Below, one piece after another: positions 44,831-62,410 of a stretch of DNA of 64,000 nucleotides (position 1 is its first letter; the number at the start of each line of letters is the position of its first letter). Location of the stretch: positions 35,982,501-36,046,500 of the forward strand of contig CM076143.1 in the NCBI GenBank assembly GCA_038025085.1, read 5' to 3'. The stretch comes from Tetragonia tetragonoides. Its lineage: Eukaryota > Streptophyta > Magnoliopsida > Caryophyllales > Aizoaceae. The position numbers and the translations under genes are program-made. A model generated the notes under the pieces. That model saw nothing but the letters and a program-made list of their open reading frames with translations, did no database searches and was not told where the DNA came from.

Positions 44831-45201
44831 CGTTGAGGGAGTTCAATTGTTCAAATTCCTGCATAAGAAATAATTTGTATTCTTTCTTTGCGAAGTTGAC
44901 TTACATTGCTTAAATTGGTTAGTTAATGATTTATGCGACTTTGAGTTCATTGGATTTATCAATAGCTAAACAAAAGAAGAAATGAGCAAGAGGAATTTTT
45001 ATTAATTTGCAAAAGATGAGCACACATGACTTTAGAGAAGAGGGTCTCTAATTCCCGTCAAAAAGAAACTAGACTTAGAAAAGAATCAAAAAAAGGAAAC
45101 ATTCCCCGTTCAAGACTCAACCTAAAGATTTAGCTAAAACTCTAACTCGACAAAACTTGGGGGACTCAGACTCGATTCCTCTAACTCTTGCAGGTAGCCG
45201 A
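44831..45201 (-). other. Deletion scar: protease, RT and RNase H missing
   Basis: Only about 370 bp separate the gag remnant from the integrase zinc domain. A normal Tat element has over 2 kb of protease, RT and RNase H here. No FADD/YADD-type RT motif exists in this element. Confidence 0.8.
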
Positions 45202-46270
45202 CTAGTTCCAGGCTCCATCGTCGACATCACCATCCTTCAGATGTGGTGGAACTTCTCCTCTATCAATGACCCATTGGATGTCGTACTTTAGGCGAAGACA
45301 GTCGTCTATATGTTGCCCGAATATTCGGTGATACTTGCAATAGGGACGATTTTCTTCTTGTGAAGCTTTGGCATCCTCCAGAGGGATGCAAGGTTGAATG
45401 TCACCTCTCCATACCAAGGCGTTCATGACAGCTTCCATTAATGCAAAGAGAGGGGTGTATCGTTCCTTACTAGGACGACACCAGCTAACGGTCCAAGTAT
45501 ATGGTGGCCACATTGTTACTTGGTCGATGAAGCGTAAGACTAGTCCCTTAAAGCGCCTACACTGATTGATGTGGTGTCCTTCATCTGCGCAGTAGGTGCA
45601 GCTTGGAAATGGATTTCGTCTTTCGGGAGGAGCCTTGATGTGGGAGTCCTTGGATGGACGTATCCATACTTGGACATTTTGTGGTAGAAAAGGTCTTGAC
45701 GCCACCAAGTTTCTTCTTCAGTTTTAGGCAATGGTAGAGTACTATTGTTTATTTTGTCTTGGATGGCATGTTTAAGAGCCCAACAATTGTTTGTGTCATG
45801 CCTTTGCATTGGTGATATTTGCAGTACTCGTTTTCCTTCCAGTTACGACCTTTGATAGATGGTTTTGGGGTAGGACCAACAGGTTCCACCATGTCTTTGT
45901 CTATCAGCCTCTCAAAAGCCGTACTGAGAGTTATTCCCAATGGGGTGAATTCCCTCCTTGGCTTGTTTCGGGGTGTGAGAAACTCTTTTGGCGAAACATT
46001 GGAGGAAGATTCGCCACTCTTGCGTTTCTTTTCTGGCTCTTGAAGAATCAAATTAGGCTTTCCCAGAGTTATGGACTTCCGATTTTTAGATGAGGGGACA
46101 AACATTGGTGTATCCCATAACTGTCTTGACTTAATGTTGGTAATGTCAGCTTCCAACCTATCAACTCGGTCTGTCATTTCGATAAGGTACTCTAGAACAG
46201 TTCTGATCATGGTGCAGTTGATGTGAACTGGATCAGTGTATTGTAGAAAGTCAAATTGAAACTCTGCCAA
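45202..46270 (-). pseudogene. Tat-type gag relic
   Basis: Three frames together cover a gag C-terminal half: an N-terminal acidic/helical part (VLEYLIEMTDRVDRLEADIT), a spacer, NEYCKYHQCKG followed in the next frame by RHDTNNCWALKHAIQDKI (a CCHC-like knuckle spanning the frameshift near 45790), then CTYCADEGHHINQC and YCKYHRIFGQHIDDCLRLKY in a third frame. CKYH-x-GH-D-C-x-LK is typical of Tat gag. The N-terminal capsid region is missing. Confidence 0.8.
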
Positions 46271-47359
46271 GTCTTTCTTCTTTTGACCCTATCCTGAATA
46301 TGAAGCACGGAGCACTTAGTAACAAGAAAAGACCATGAGACTCTCACCTAAGAAAAATGACGACCCACACATAAAAAAAGCCACATTGTCCTAAAAAAAA
46401 AATCCTTAAGCCCAAATGCCCAAATATTTTCCTAATATCAAAGGAAAATAGAGTCAGTGAACGAAAATAAGAAAAATAGAAAAAGACGGACTATACTATT
46501 TTTATTTTTCTAGACTCAAAAGAAAATAAAAATAGGATAAAATAAAATAAAGGAATTTCGGTCGTCATTTTTTCTATTTTTTTCGCAATTTTTTTTTTGC
46601 GGCGTTTTTTTTACGCCATTTTTTTGTTTTTGTTTTGTTTTTTGCTTTCATTTTTTTTGACCGAATCTGAATTACATCAAAAAAAAAAAAAAAGAAATGA
46701 AGAAATAGAAAATGGGAGAGGGGAAATTGGAGTGACTCTTTTTTTTTTGCTAAAAAGATCCTAGGAAATTGTTCATGACTGTGACAGAATATATCATTGG
46801 GAACAATGATGAGTGTTCATTGGATTGAACTTTCGCACCATCTTTGGGGCATTAGGAACTAGCTAAAAATAAAAGAAAAGACTCTTAGCACGTAAGTACA
46901 TGTTGGCACATAGTCACGACATTCATGCATTCAGGCAAGCATTATAACAACGCAGTTCATAAGCAAACATGTGATCAGACGGGCATTACAACGACATATG
47001 CACAACAAGAAAGCGAATGCACGAATGTGGGCTAGAAGCTTTTGACTCCTGTGAGGTCACCACGACAAATTACAATTTTCATTCGGCGGATGGTCGACAC
47101 ATCAATTGTAATTTTTTTTTCACCAACAAGAGTCGATGAGTCGTGGGTGAGGAAGCGTCGGTTTGCACGATAAGACAACTGTATATTGCTTTTGATATAC
47201 GGGTTGTCTACGAATTACGATACAAACTTCTTCGAGGGTCGATAAGGGTCAAAAGATTGTGACAAAGCACATGCAATTGATGCGAATGATGCAAAATATG
47301 GAACATGTTATTAAACAATTAAGCAAACTTGAATTCCGAGTCTCACCCTCTTAAATAAA
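46271..47359 (-). other. 5' untranslated region of the Tat-type element
   Basis: T- and A-homopolymer-rich, no open frame of note. Long leaders are normal in this lineage. Near 46550-46740 alternating T and A runs could fold back. Confidence 0.6.
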
Positions 47360-47377
47360 TCCCCAGTGAAGTCGCCA
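47360..47377 (-). other. Primer binding site, tRNA-Arg type
   Basis: On the minus strand TGGCGACTTCACTGGGGA, one base inside the 5' LTR. Primer sites of this type (TGGCGACTC...GGGGA) are characteristic of the Ogre/Tat lineage and fix the element's orientation. Confidence 0.82.
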
Positions 47378-47378
47378 C

Positions 47379-48661
47379 TGTAAGGACCCGGGATTTCTAC
47401 GGCCACAGAGTGCGTCCTTATAGAAAATTGTAAGTTGGGGATTTAGATAAGTTCAAGGGACCATCGAGTGAAAAAAGCTTTTGTAAAGACTTGAATTGAA
47501 TAAAAACCATGAAAGAGGTCAGAAATCTGCTATTGGCGTTTTATCGAAGAGACAAACCGAAGGGACAAACCAATAGCGCGATAAGTGAACTGATCATATT
47601 TTTAGAAAGACTCCCGCTCATATTGAACATATGAGTACCCAAGAATAATAGGTTTGGGGGCGAAGGTACGAGGTGGGAATGTGTTAGGCACCCAACTCGC
47701 CCGTATTATGACGGCCTCTACTAACTCAAGTTTGTTTAATAATTTAAAGACATAATTCCCATGCAAAATCGGATTAACAACCTAGATTTAGACTATTAAT
47801 TGGTTCATCACAAGTATCACAACATTTATTAATGACCCTTATTTAGACATGCATTCGATTGACAAGTTGAGCATTACAACGACTAGACATGCTTGGACAG
47901 ACAATATTTAGGAAGCAAGAAAAGACGTTATTTAGCATGATATCTACATTATGACTACTAGAAAATAAACAATTAAGCAAGTAATTCAATTTGAGCCCTC
48001 AGGAGTTAGTACCTGAACTGTAGGCTATATTTGGCAAAAATAGTAAAGACAAGATCTCAAATTTGGAAGAAAGAGGGAGAAGCTCGGGAGTACTCAACCG
48101 AGAATAGAGGTTGTCAATTGTAGACTGTGTGTTTTTGAATGAGGGTCGAGGGTCGTATTTATAGTCGCAGGAAGTAGGATTGGACGGGTGAAAGGAGCCG
48201 AAATTTAGATTCTGGGCTAAAAATAGTCGGGCCGGAACACTTAGCGAGGGCCACTGGCGGCCCAGGCCACAGCCGCTAGCGGCACTGGCTATTAATCCAG
48301 GGCCGCTGACGCCTGTCAGCTTGCCAGCTGGATGTTGTCATAATGACGACATCCAGTCCATTTTAATTTCCGGGGGATTTTTAGTGTCCCGAAAATGTGA
48401 AAAGACTGTTTTACCCTTCTGCGGTAAAAAGACGGTTTTATCCTCGGCTCGCAACTTGGCGATCGGGAGTCGGAAAAGGACACAAGAGGTGTCTTGGAAA
48501 GCTCTTGAACGACGCTTTTGAATGGGACTGGAATGAAGGAGTGATCAAGGAAAAACCTGAGACCTTATCTTACCTATTAAAGCAAAAATAGCATTCAAGT
48601 TTATAAATTACTCCTTTCATCATCGGGCTTTTGCGGAGAAATCTCTTTTTTGGCGTCTACA
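47379..48661 (-). repeat. 5' LTR of the Tat-type element
   Basis: Same features as the 3' LTR, including GCCGCTAGCGGC at 48272-48283 and the minus-strand TATA near 48158. Ends GGCGTCTACA at 48661, followed by the ATCGC duplication. Confidence 0.92.
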
Positions 48662-48666
48662 ATCGC

Positions 48667-49768
48667 ACATCATTGTATCAATCCTATAAAAACCTTTAAC
48701 TCTGTTCAGTTCCTTTATTACTCCACATTACGAGCCCCACACTTTCGTTGTGCATCTCATGCTAAGTCTTCTGAAACTATGTCATTGCTATTTTTATAGA
48801 TTTCATATCTTCATTGAACTTGCTTATTGAAACCTTTACTTGACTACAATGACTAATTCACAAAGCTATTGGTTTAATTGGTGGCTCTTAGAGCAGGACC
48901 TCTTTCTCTTTTTCTCTGGATGCCATTATTTGTGTTTACCTTTTGTTAAGCTGGTAATGTATGAGCCCTTTGCCCTTGTAAATTTTGTTCATTTTTGCAG
49001 GTTTGGCATATATGGCAGAAAACATGTTGTAATGAACTTATATTTTATAGCCCAGCCCATTCTGTTTTTTCTCTTGTGTATTTTTATAGTCCTTGCTACT
49101 TTGGGTCTGCTATATTCATTCTAACTTAGTAAATTTTATGAGCTGCTAATTTGGTTTCTTTATAGAATTTCCTGGGTTAAGCTTTCTAATGAGTTTTTAC
49201 ATGATTGTTGTTTGTTTCAAGGAGATATCTTGCAAGACAGAAATGTGGAACTAACAACTTGGTGGCTTATTTACTTATGGTGCTGCACATTCTTGTTTTT
49301 ATGCAAAACATGCTGGTTGCCTTACTCTCATTGCAATACTCTCATGCTCATAAAATTACAGCGCATTAGCACGAAAATATTTCTGCATTTTAGCCTTCCT
49401 CAACTCTTGTCCAAGTTTGGTACTGAACCTAAAACTCTCCTTAAGTGGAGATTATGGTTGGATAAGAGGCCACTGGAAGACAATGTCCTTGTACTTAATG
49501 ATTCTTCTCCATGTTTAAGTAAATGGATTTTACAGCTTCCTTTCATGACCTGCTGTTGTAGGTCCTTGCACTTTCTAAGTATAATGTTTATTATGAGACT
49601 TATTAGATGCATCCTATCTCGATCTAGCTCCTTATCTACATGGTGGAAATTGCATTTTGTTGTACTGAATACCTGGTTTTTAACAGCTTTCATTTCTTGG
49701 ATGCTTCTTCTTTTCTACTTAATTGTGCAACTCTTGTCCATACTCTATAGATTTCTCCCGCACCCACC
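48667..49768 (+). other. Unassigned segment upstream of LINE ORF2
   Basis: Continues the sequence interrupted by the gypsy insertion. T-rich; frames such as 49212-49838 show only hydrophobic low-complexity translation. It may be LINE 5' UTR/ORF1 remains, or unrelated DNA. Confidence 0.4.
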
Positions 49769-55728
<5,960 letters not shown>

Positions 55729-55903
55729 GTGTGTTATTTTCCATTGAATTGAACTCCACTGCATTGAACCTCCGCTGAACTGATTGAATAATAATAGTGT
55801 GAAAAAAAGTAGATCACTAACTAAATTGTACTGAACTAACTAAACTCCACTGAGTTGAACAACTAAACTGAACCAATTACTAAATTAGTGGAAAAGAACA
55901 CAC
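55729..55903. mobile_element. MITE with GTGTGTTCTTTTCC ends
   Basis: Left end GTGTGTTATTTTCCATTGAA, right end reverse complement GTGTGTTCTTTTCCACTAAT. The 175-bp interior has TTGAACTCCACTG and AACTAAACTGAACC motifs. Same terminal type as 21128-22648. Confidence 0.7.
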
Positions 55904-56238
55904 CTTGCAAACAAACATTGCCTTGAGCATTTTTTATTTATTATTTTTTTTATCACCTTGCCTTATGCATCTACAACTTAATCATAATAACCAACTAGGT
56001 AAGCCCTTCCCTATAAATTGTATGTAAAGCCTAAGTCAAGAGCTATCTTTGTGTAAGAGTTGGGATGCTCTTCATTTGCTTAAAGAAATGGAAATTAAAG
56101 AAAATGAAGAGGATCTCAACTCATTGTAGATGCTTAGAAGAGTAGCATCTAAAAATAAGCTTATAGACCCACAATTTATAAGCTATTTTAGTGTTTTTCC
56201 AAACACACTCATAAGTCATAATCTTGATCAAAAATATA

Positions 56239-56494
56239 CTCCCTCCGTCCTTCTTATATTTTCTCATTTGACTTTGTGCAATCTCCAAGATGATACTTTG
56301 ACCATTAATAACTTTAATTTTACAAATATAATTGTATTAAAAAATTGATATTGTGAAAATATAATCTAAAACGAATCTAAGAAAGGTATTTTGATCTTAT
56401 AATTCTTTATATACTTTTTGATAAATCAATGGTCAAAGTTTATAAAATTTGATTCAAAAAGTCAAATGAGAACATATAAGAGGGACGGAGGGAG
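56239..56494. mobile_element. Stowaway-type MITE (Tc1/mariner)
   Basis: Perfect classical ends CTCCCTCCGTCC...GGACGGAGGGAG with TA on both sides (56237-56238 and 56495-56496). 256 bp. The inner TIR continues as TTCTTATATTTTCTCATTTGA against the inverse on the right. Confidence 0.95.
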
Positions 56495-57035
56495 TATGTG
56501 AGTAGTAATTTATTTATCTTTTCATCTTTTTTATTGGAGTTTTGTTTGTTTTTAGGGGTTAACCCCTCCCAAAGTCAAAGAGTGATTTTACCAAGTAAAA
56601 AAATCACTTTTTATGGCAAATATTTCAATTATAAGTTTTATTTGTTGACAAAGTCGTTGCCCAAACACCAAAATAAATAATAAATCATTAAATAATTCGA
56701 GAGAAAGAAGAAAGGTAGCAGAGTTCTTGACGCTACATTGAACTTAGCAGAGTAGTTGTAAGATAAGATTCAAATAAAGTATGAGGACACTGGACACAGT
56801 GATGGCAATTCGTAGATAATTTAGTAAAAACCCAAATATAAAAGCGACTTGACCAAATCAAAGATTATTATTAGCAGATTAAAAATCGTAGGTCTTATGT
56901 ATAGAAAAAGTAGGAATAGACATTTTCATGTACTTATCAACTTGAGAAAGAACGAGGAGAGACTTCTTTGTAGAACCTAAAATTCCATTTTAGTTTATTT
57001 AGTATTAGTTTTTTTATTCTTAGCTTGTTTTTGCA
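56495..57035. other. Intergenic, AT-rich
   Basis: No feature recognised between the Stowaway MITE and the 380-bp duplication. Confidence 0.5.
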
Positions 57036-57793
57036 ATCCGTTTAATTCAACCCTTATAAAATAAAATAAAATTTAATCCAGTTCAATAAACTTTTCGATT
57101 AAAAAAAAAAGTTTAAAATCATTTCAATTGACTTCCTCTTAATAACCATCTTCATAGAGTTTCAATTGAATTCATTAAAATCCAATTCATTTTAGAAAAT
57201 AAATATTGAATAGAACAACACCTTATTACCAGTTGAATAAAGCAAAAACTCATTTTCAGACGGTCTTATTGTAAGACGGCGATTTACATTTTAAATTAAA
57301 AAGATGCCACGTTATTTACACTTTTAGCGATCTTACCATCTTATTGTGAAACAATTTTATACAAAACAGACATATATATAAGATACTCTATAATTGTCCA
57401 AAATCAACACTCTTATCCGTTTAATTCAACCCTTATAAAATAAAATAAAATTTAATCCAGTTCAATAAACTTTTGGATAAAAAAAAAAGTTTAAAATCAT
57501 TTCAATTGACTTCCTCTTAATAACCATCTTCATAGAGTTTCAATTGAATTCATTAAAATCCAATTCATTTTAGAAAATAAATATTGAATAGAACAACACC
57601 TTATTACCAGTTAAATAAAGCAAAAACTCATTTTCAGATGGTCTTATTGTAAGACGGCGATTTACATTTTAAATTAAAAAAATGTCACTTTATTTACACT
57701 TTTAGCGATCTTACCATCTTATTGTGAAACAATTTTATACAAAACAGACATATATATAAGATACTCTATAATTGTCCAAAATCAACACTCTTA
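57036..57793 (+). repeat. Tandem duplication of about 380 bp
   Basis: ATCCGTTTAATTCAACCC starts units at 57036 and 57416. The two differ by only a few substitutions (for example TTTTCGATT versus TTTTGGATA; CAGACGGTC versus CAGATGGTC), so the duplication is recent. Confidence 0.93.
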
Positions 57794-57855
57794 CTCTAGG
57801 AAACATCACAAAATCAGTGGACAAATTGAAATTTCCTTCTCATTGCTATTTTTCC

Positions 57856-57994
57856 GGACTACGAAATTATCGTGAGACGATGATTTTACATTTTGAACAA
57901 AAAGTGTTCCTTTATTTTACACGTTTGACGATCTTAGCTTCTTATTGAGAAACAGTTTTATACAACACCGACGAAAGTTGCTCTATAATGATCC
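57856..57994 (+). repeat. Diverged partial third copy of the 380-bp unit
   Basis: Shares the order TGAGACGATGATTTTACATTT, ...TTATTTTACACGTTTGACGATCTTA..., ATTGAGAAACAGTTTTATAC with the 3' half of the unit, but with many differences. Confidence 0.7.
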
Positions 57995-59056
57995 ATACAC
58001 AATAGAAATTATTAAGTAGTGTTGAAAAATTATGCTTTAAAATTTAATATTGGGACTTTTATTATTATTTGTTAGATGCCTAACTCCTATTCAGTAACAT
58101 TTATTTGTATACCAATTTAAAGGCTCTAGTTAATGGTTTAGTGTCCTTTTATCTACATAAAATATTTTGTCTTAATATTTAGTTTAATATTTGATGATTA
58201 TTTAAAACGGTTTTATTACTATTTAATGTTGGTTGATAAATGTAAGGTTTGTAACAGTTTCTACATTTAAACAATTCATTCTCATCTACTTAATGAGTTT
58301 GAGGAGTTACAATTTCTCCATTATTATGGTGGATGGTAAATGAGATTTTATGACCCTTTAATGGTCATGATATAACACTATATAAATAGTGGCTTGGTGG
58401 TGTTTTGGATTGAACAATTTTGATGTGGTGGTTGAGCATATATATTTGTGCTCCAAAACATGGCTTTTCATTATCTATGATTTCTATATGAAACACTTTA
58501 TATTGAGAGTATACAAAATACTAGTAGTTTTGAGCATGGGCGATTCGGTGGTTCGGGAGAGCTATTGGCTGCACCTATAGCTTTCAACGGGTTGTTGTAT
58601 CTGAGGTGGAGAATGCCATGATAACAAATTAAAGCCTCGTGCAGGAGGGGCGTTTCTTCTCCACGGAAAGTGTCCAACATGCCTCAACCCATAATCTCAA
58701 CTAAAACAAGCTAATTCTAATCCTTACTCTCTTTTATTTATATTGTTGTTCTATTGATCATATTGATGTATTTGAGTGTTTGATATACAAGAATTGTACT
58801 TGTATTGTTGTTATACATGTTGATGAATAAAGTTTGAGGTATGTTAAATTGACAGAATTTCCATTCTCCTATTTATTCGAATAAATTTTTCAACAAATAG
58901 TCTCGAACCATACCCACACCTATCACAACTACCATTTTTTAAAGCGGCAAATGTAAGTGAATTCAACTTATGTTATAAGAAATTGGAGCATTGATCCAAA
59001 ATCATATGATAAATTCCCCATAATCAAGACTCCTACTGTCATGGTAAACATCATAA
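57995..59056. other. Intergenic region
   Basis: AT-rich, with no coding or repeat feature I can defend. Confidence 0.5.
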
Positions 59057-59340
59057 GAGCATCTTCAATGCAAGGTTTTTAGAGAGGTTTGTAAGGTGAA
59101 AAACCCTCACAAAAAACCTCTACCCATAATGACAAATCTATAAAGCTTTTTTTTTTACAAACCACTTTGTCTAGACAAACCAGATTTGTAGCATAATCTA
59201 TTTATATATTGGGTCCCTCATCTAGGAGTTTTTAGAGATTTATGCCATAGAAAAAAAGGGGTTAAATAAAGAGGATTTTTACAATAATAATGTGACACAA
59301 ATAAAAACTCATTTAAAGCTTTATAACATTAGAGATGCTC
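59057..59340. mobile_element. Tourist-type MITE (PIF/Harbinger)
   Basis: Ends GAGCATCTTCAATGCAAG and (reverse complement) GAGCATCTCTAATGTTAT, with TAA duplicated outside (59054-59056 and 59341-59343). 284 bp, 350 bp upstream of the acyl-activating enzyme start. Confidence 0.88.
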
Positions 59341-59550
59341 TAAACTCAATGGAGAATTTGAAACTTCCTTCTCATTTCTATTTTGTTAGACTAATTAATA
59401 AGTACTACACCACAAATCCACAATAGGAAGTCAATCGCAGCAAAATCAACGCAACTTTAAGTTTACACCAATCGTCCAATCCAACCATTGGTTTGTCCTT
59501 ACCTTACCCTCAGTCCCGTACAATGTCATCTCATCCTTATCTCTCTCCTC

Positions 59551-59558
59551 TTTATATC
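59551..59558 (+). promoter_or_regulatory. Possible TATA element of the acyl-activating enzyme gene
   Basis: TTTATATC about 140 bp upstream of the ATG at 59693, followed by an AC-rich leader. Weak evidence. Confidence 0.3.
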
Positions 59559-59692
59559 ATCATCATCAGCAATTCATCAACTCCATCATTTAACCAATAT
59601 CGAACTACCAAAAAATATCACACTTTCAGTTCCAAAACTTCCACCACTAACTTTATTTCATTTTCCTTTTATTTTTTTACCAGTACCCAAAA

Positions 59693-61342
59693 ATGGATCA
59701 CCTGAAACCCAGATCAGCAAACTCACCACCCTTAACCCCGGTTAGTTTCCTTGACCGAGCAGCCATAGTCTATGGTGAGTCACCTTCCATTATATACAAC
59801 ACTACCGTATACACGTGGTCAGAAACCAACCGTCGATGTCTCCAGATCGCATCTTCTCTCTCATCCAACGGTATCAAATGAGGCCACGTGGTCTCTGTTT
59901 TAGCCCCTAATATCCCTGCTTCTTATGAGCTTCATTTTGCTGTTCCCATGAGTGGTGCGATTTTGAATAATATCAATACTCGATTGAACCCCAGGGTAGT
60001 TTCTGTGATCCTTCATCACAGTGAATCGAAGCTCGTTTTGGTTGATTATTTGTCACTCTCTCTCCTTAATGAAGCTCTCACTCTCCTCCCAAAAACTCAT
60101 CCTCGGCCTTTAATTGTACTTATCAGGGACAATGAAAAGGGAAATGAAAATGATGAAAAGGGGGTATTTGCCACGTATGATGAGATGATTCAGAAAAGGG
60201 ACCCACAGTTTCAGTGGGTCCGGCCGGAGAGTGAGTGGGACCCGATAGTGTTGAATTATACATCCGGAACTACGTCGTCGCCTAAAGGGGTGGTTCATTG
60301 CCACCGTGGCAGCTTCATCACGTCGGTCAACGCGCTCGTCGACTGGGCACTTCCAGCGAGGGCTATCTATCTGTGGACCTTACCGATGTTCCACGCTAAC
60401 GGATGGGGATACACGTGGGGAAACGCAGCAGTGGGGGCTACTAACGTGTGTATTCGTAAACTCGACGCGCCTACGATTTACGCTGCTATCACGCGCCACC
60501 ACGTGACACACATGTGTGGGGCACCCGTGGTCCTCAACATGTTGTCGAATCACCCGAATCCGCCCCAACTGACCCGACCCGTGGAGATCCTTATCACCGG
60601 AGCTCCACCTCCGGCCACTGTCATACATAAGGCAGAGTCCCTTGGGTTGTCTGTCAGCCATGGGTACGGACTAACAGAGACTGGGGGTGTTATCGTGTCA
60701 TGTACGTGGAAGCCTGCTTGGAATAAGTTCTCGGCCACAGACCGAGCCATGCTTAAGGCCCGACAAGGGGTCCGGACAATTGGAACGGCATATGTGGATG
60801 TGATTGATGAGAGGACTCGAAATCCTGTTAATCGAGACGGGATTTCAGTAGGAGAAATCGTCCTACATGGTGGGTCCCTTATGTTGGGGTATTTCAAGGA
60901 ACCCGAAGCCACGTCTAAATGCATGGGAAATGATGGATGGTTTATGACCGGTGATGTAGGGGTTATACACCCTGATGGGTATTTAGAGATTACGGATCGA
61001 TTTAAAGATATAATTATTAGTGGGGGAGAAAATATTAGTAGCATTGAAATTGAATCGGTGTTGTATACTTTTCATGGGGTTCACGAGGCTGCGGTTGTGG
61101 CACGACCTGATGAGTATTGGGGAGAGATACCATGTGCCTTTATGAGCTTAAAAAAGGGAAAACTTGTAACAGATAAAGAAGTGATTGAGTATTGTAGAGA
61201 AAAATTGCCACACTATATGGTGCCCAAGACTATAGTGTTCATAGATGAGTTGCCTAAGACTTCAACAGGAAAGATTCAGAAGTTAGAGCTCAGGGATATG
61301 GCCAAGGCATTAGGGCCCCCAGGTAAAACAAGTCGGTTGTAA
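59693..61342 (+). pseudogene. Peroxisomal acyl-activating enzyme (AMP-forming acyl-CoA ligase) with one premature TGA
   Basis: An intronless 550-codon frame, of normal family length, from MDHLKPRSANSPPLTP to PPGKTSRL. The reaction is carboxylate + ATP + CoA to acyl-CoA. The AMP-binding P-loop NYTSGTTSSPKGVVHCH is near residue 187, HGYGLTETGG near 323, the hinge and Asp/Arg block GWFMTGDVG ... ITDRFKDIIISGGENIS near 420-450, and the catalytic Lys in KTSTGKIQK near 525. C-terminal SRL is a type 1 peroxisome signal. The subfamily is the plant AAE/benzoate- or cinnamate-CoA-ligase-like clade; the substrate cannot be read. A TGA at 59879-59881 (codon 63) stands where Arg is usual before GHVVSV (CGA to TGA). 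No Met is close behind it, so this allele should be null unless read through. Everything else is intact, so the loss is recent, allelic or a sequencing error. Confidence 0.9.
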
Positions 61343-61800
61343 TAAAGAACCACAATGATGGTGATAGAATGCACTTCATGAGACACAAGAAGGGGGGTTT
61401 GAATTGGATCTCCAATTTTCGACTAATTTTCGTTTCTGATGGAAAAGGACCAACCACGGGAAGGGTGTTTTCTTGGTTGTTTCTATTGGACAGAATATAG
61501 TGCGGAAACGTGATAAAGATAGAGTAAAGGAGACACGATATTTTAGCGTGAAAACCATCCAATGCTCAATTTGGATGTAAAACCACGACCCACCTTAGTG
61601 GGATTTCTCAAATACTTTCTCTTATTATTCCAGCTAAACTCATGTACATAGCTTATGCTCCTAAGACTAAGTACACACGCACCAACAAGCTCTTGTTGGC
61701 CAAAGAGGTACTTCTCACTCACTTTAATGTGTTTCACCTCCTTGCTACTCCACACACTCGATCTTGTGATTTTCACTCACCAAGCTAACTCTAACTTGGA
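61343..61800. other. Downstream of the acyl-activating enzyme; LTR-like repeat start
   Basis: From about 61362 (TGATAGAATGCACTTCATG) the DNA has the look of a long plant LTR (GAGACACAAGAAGGGGGG, then AAAACCACGACCCACC). No internal retroelement genes follow in the window, so it may be a solo LTR reaching to about 63390 (TTTGTCAATCATCAAAACA). Unverified. Confidence 0.35.
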
Positions 61801-62060
61801 TTTACGCCGAACTCCCTCAAGCTCGCAAAGTTCACAAACTCCCTCAAGTTTTCAACTCACTCTTTTTACACAACTCCCTCAAGTTGGCAAGGCTCACAAA
61901 CTCCCTCAAGTTTTGAGCACTCTCTTTCCCCCACAACTCCCTCAAGTTGGAAAGGACACAACTTCACTCAAGTTGCCAAACACTCAACAACATACTCACA
62001 AGTTGCCAAGTTACAACTTCACTCAAGTCGCCAAGCCCTCACAAGCTAACTCTAGCTTGG
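61801..62060 (+). repeat. Irregular ACTCCCTCAAGTTGGCAAG repeats
   Basis: About nine copies of AACTCCCTCAAGTT or AACTTCACTCAAGTTGCCAA at uneven spacing (about 20-45 bp), bounded by CAAGCTAACTCTA(A/G)CTTGGA at 61782 and 62041. Confidence 0.85.
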
Positions 62061-62410
62061 AAAACACTCTAAGAAAATAATACAATTTAACCTTGAATGC
62101 TTCTAGCAAAGCTAATGAAAGGTTACATAAAATCCTAAGTGCCAAAGAATCGGATTTGAGAAGTGAACAATGCAGGGGAATAAGTGTTGGAACAAGGTCA
62201 GAAAACTGTTTTACTTCACTAGAAAATATATGACGATTTTACTCAAGTGAAGGAAGGAGGATTTTGCCTTGAAAGGTTTTCAATGAAGCTGTGGGCATTC
62301 CTCCTTAGAAAATCAGTAGCACAAGCTCCCATTTATATAGGAGAGGCCACAAGCACTTTATGTTAAAGTAGTCAAAAGTTAAAGCACTCTAAAATCAACT
62401 TTAGACAATG

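Larger units (their letters stand above)
36095..48661 (-). mobile_element. Ty3/gypsy element, Tat/Retand type, with two antisense extra genes
   Basis: LTRs of 1,274 and 1,283 bp start TGTA(A/C)GGACCCGGGATT and end GGCGTCTACA. The 5-bp target duplication ATCGC is perfect (36090-36094 and 48662-48666). The element reads on the minus strand: 5' LTR (47379-48661), primer site, gag relics, a deletion of protease/RT/RNase H, integrase, then two plus-strand genes (DUF7745-like and PMD), tandem repeats, polypurine tract and 3' LTR (36095-37368). The tRNA-Arg-like primer, the gag/integrase type, antisense extra genes and hypervariable 3' tandem repeats are all traits reported for the Tat lineage. Without RT it is non-autonomous. 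Confidence 0.9.
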
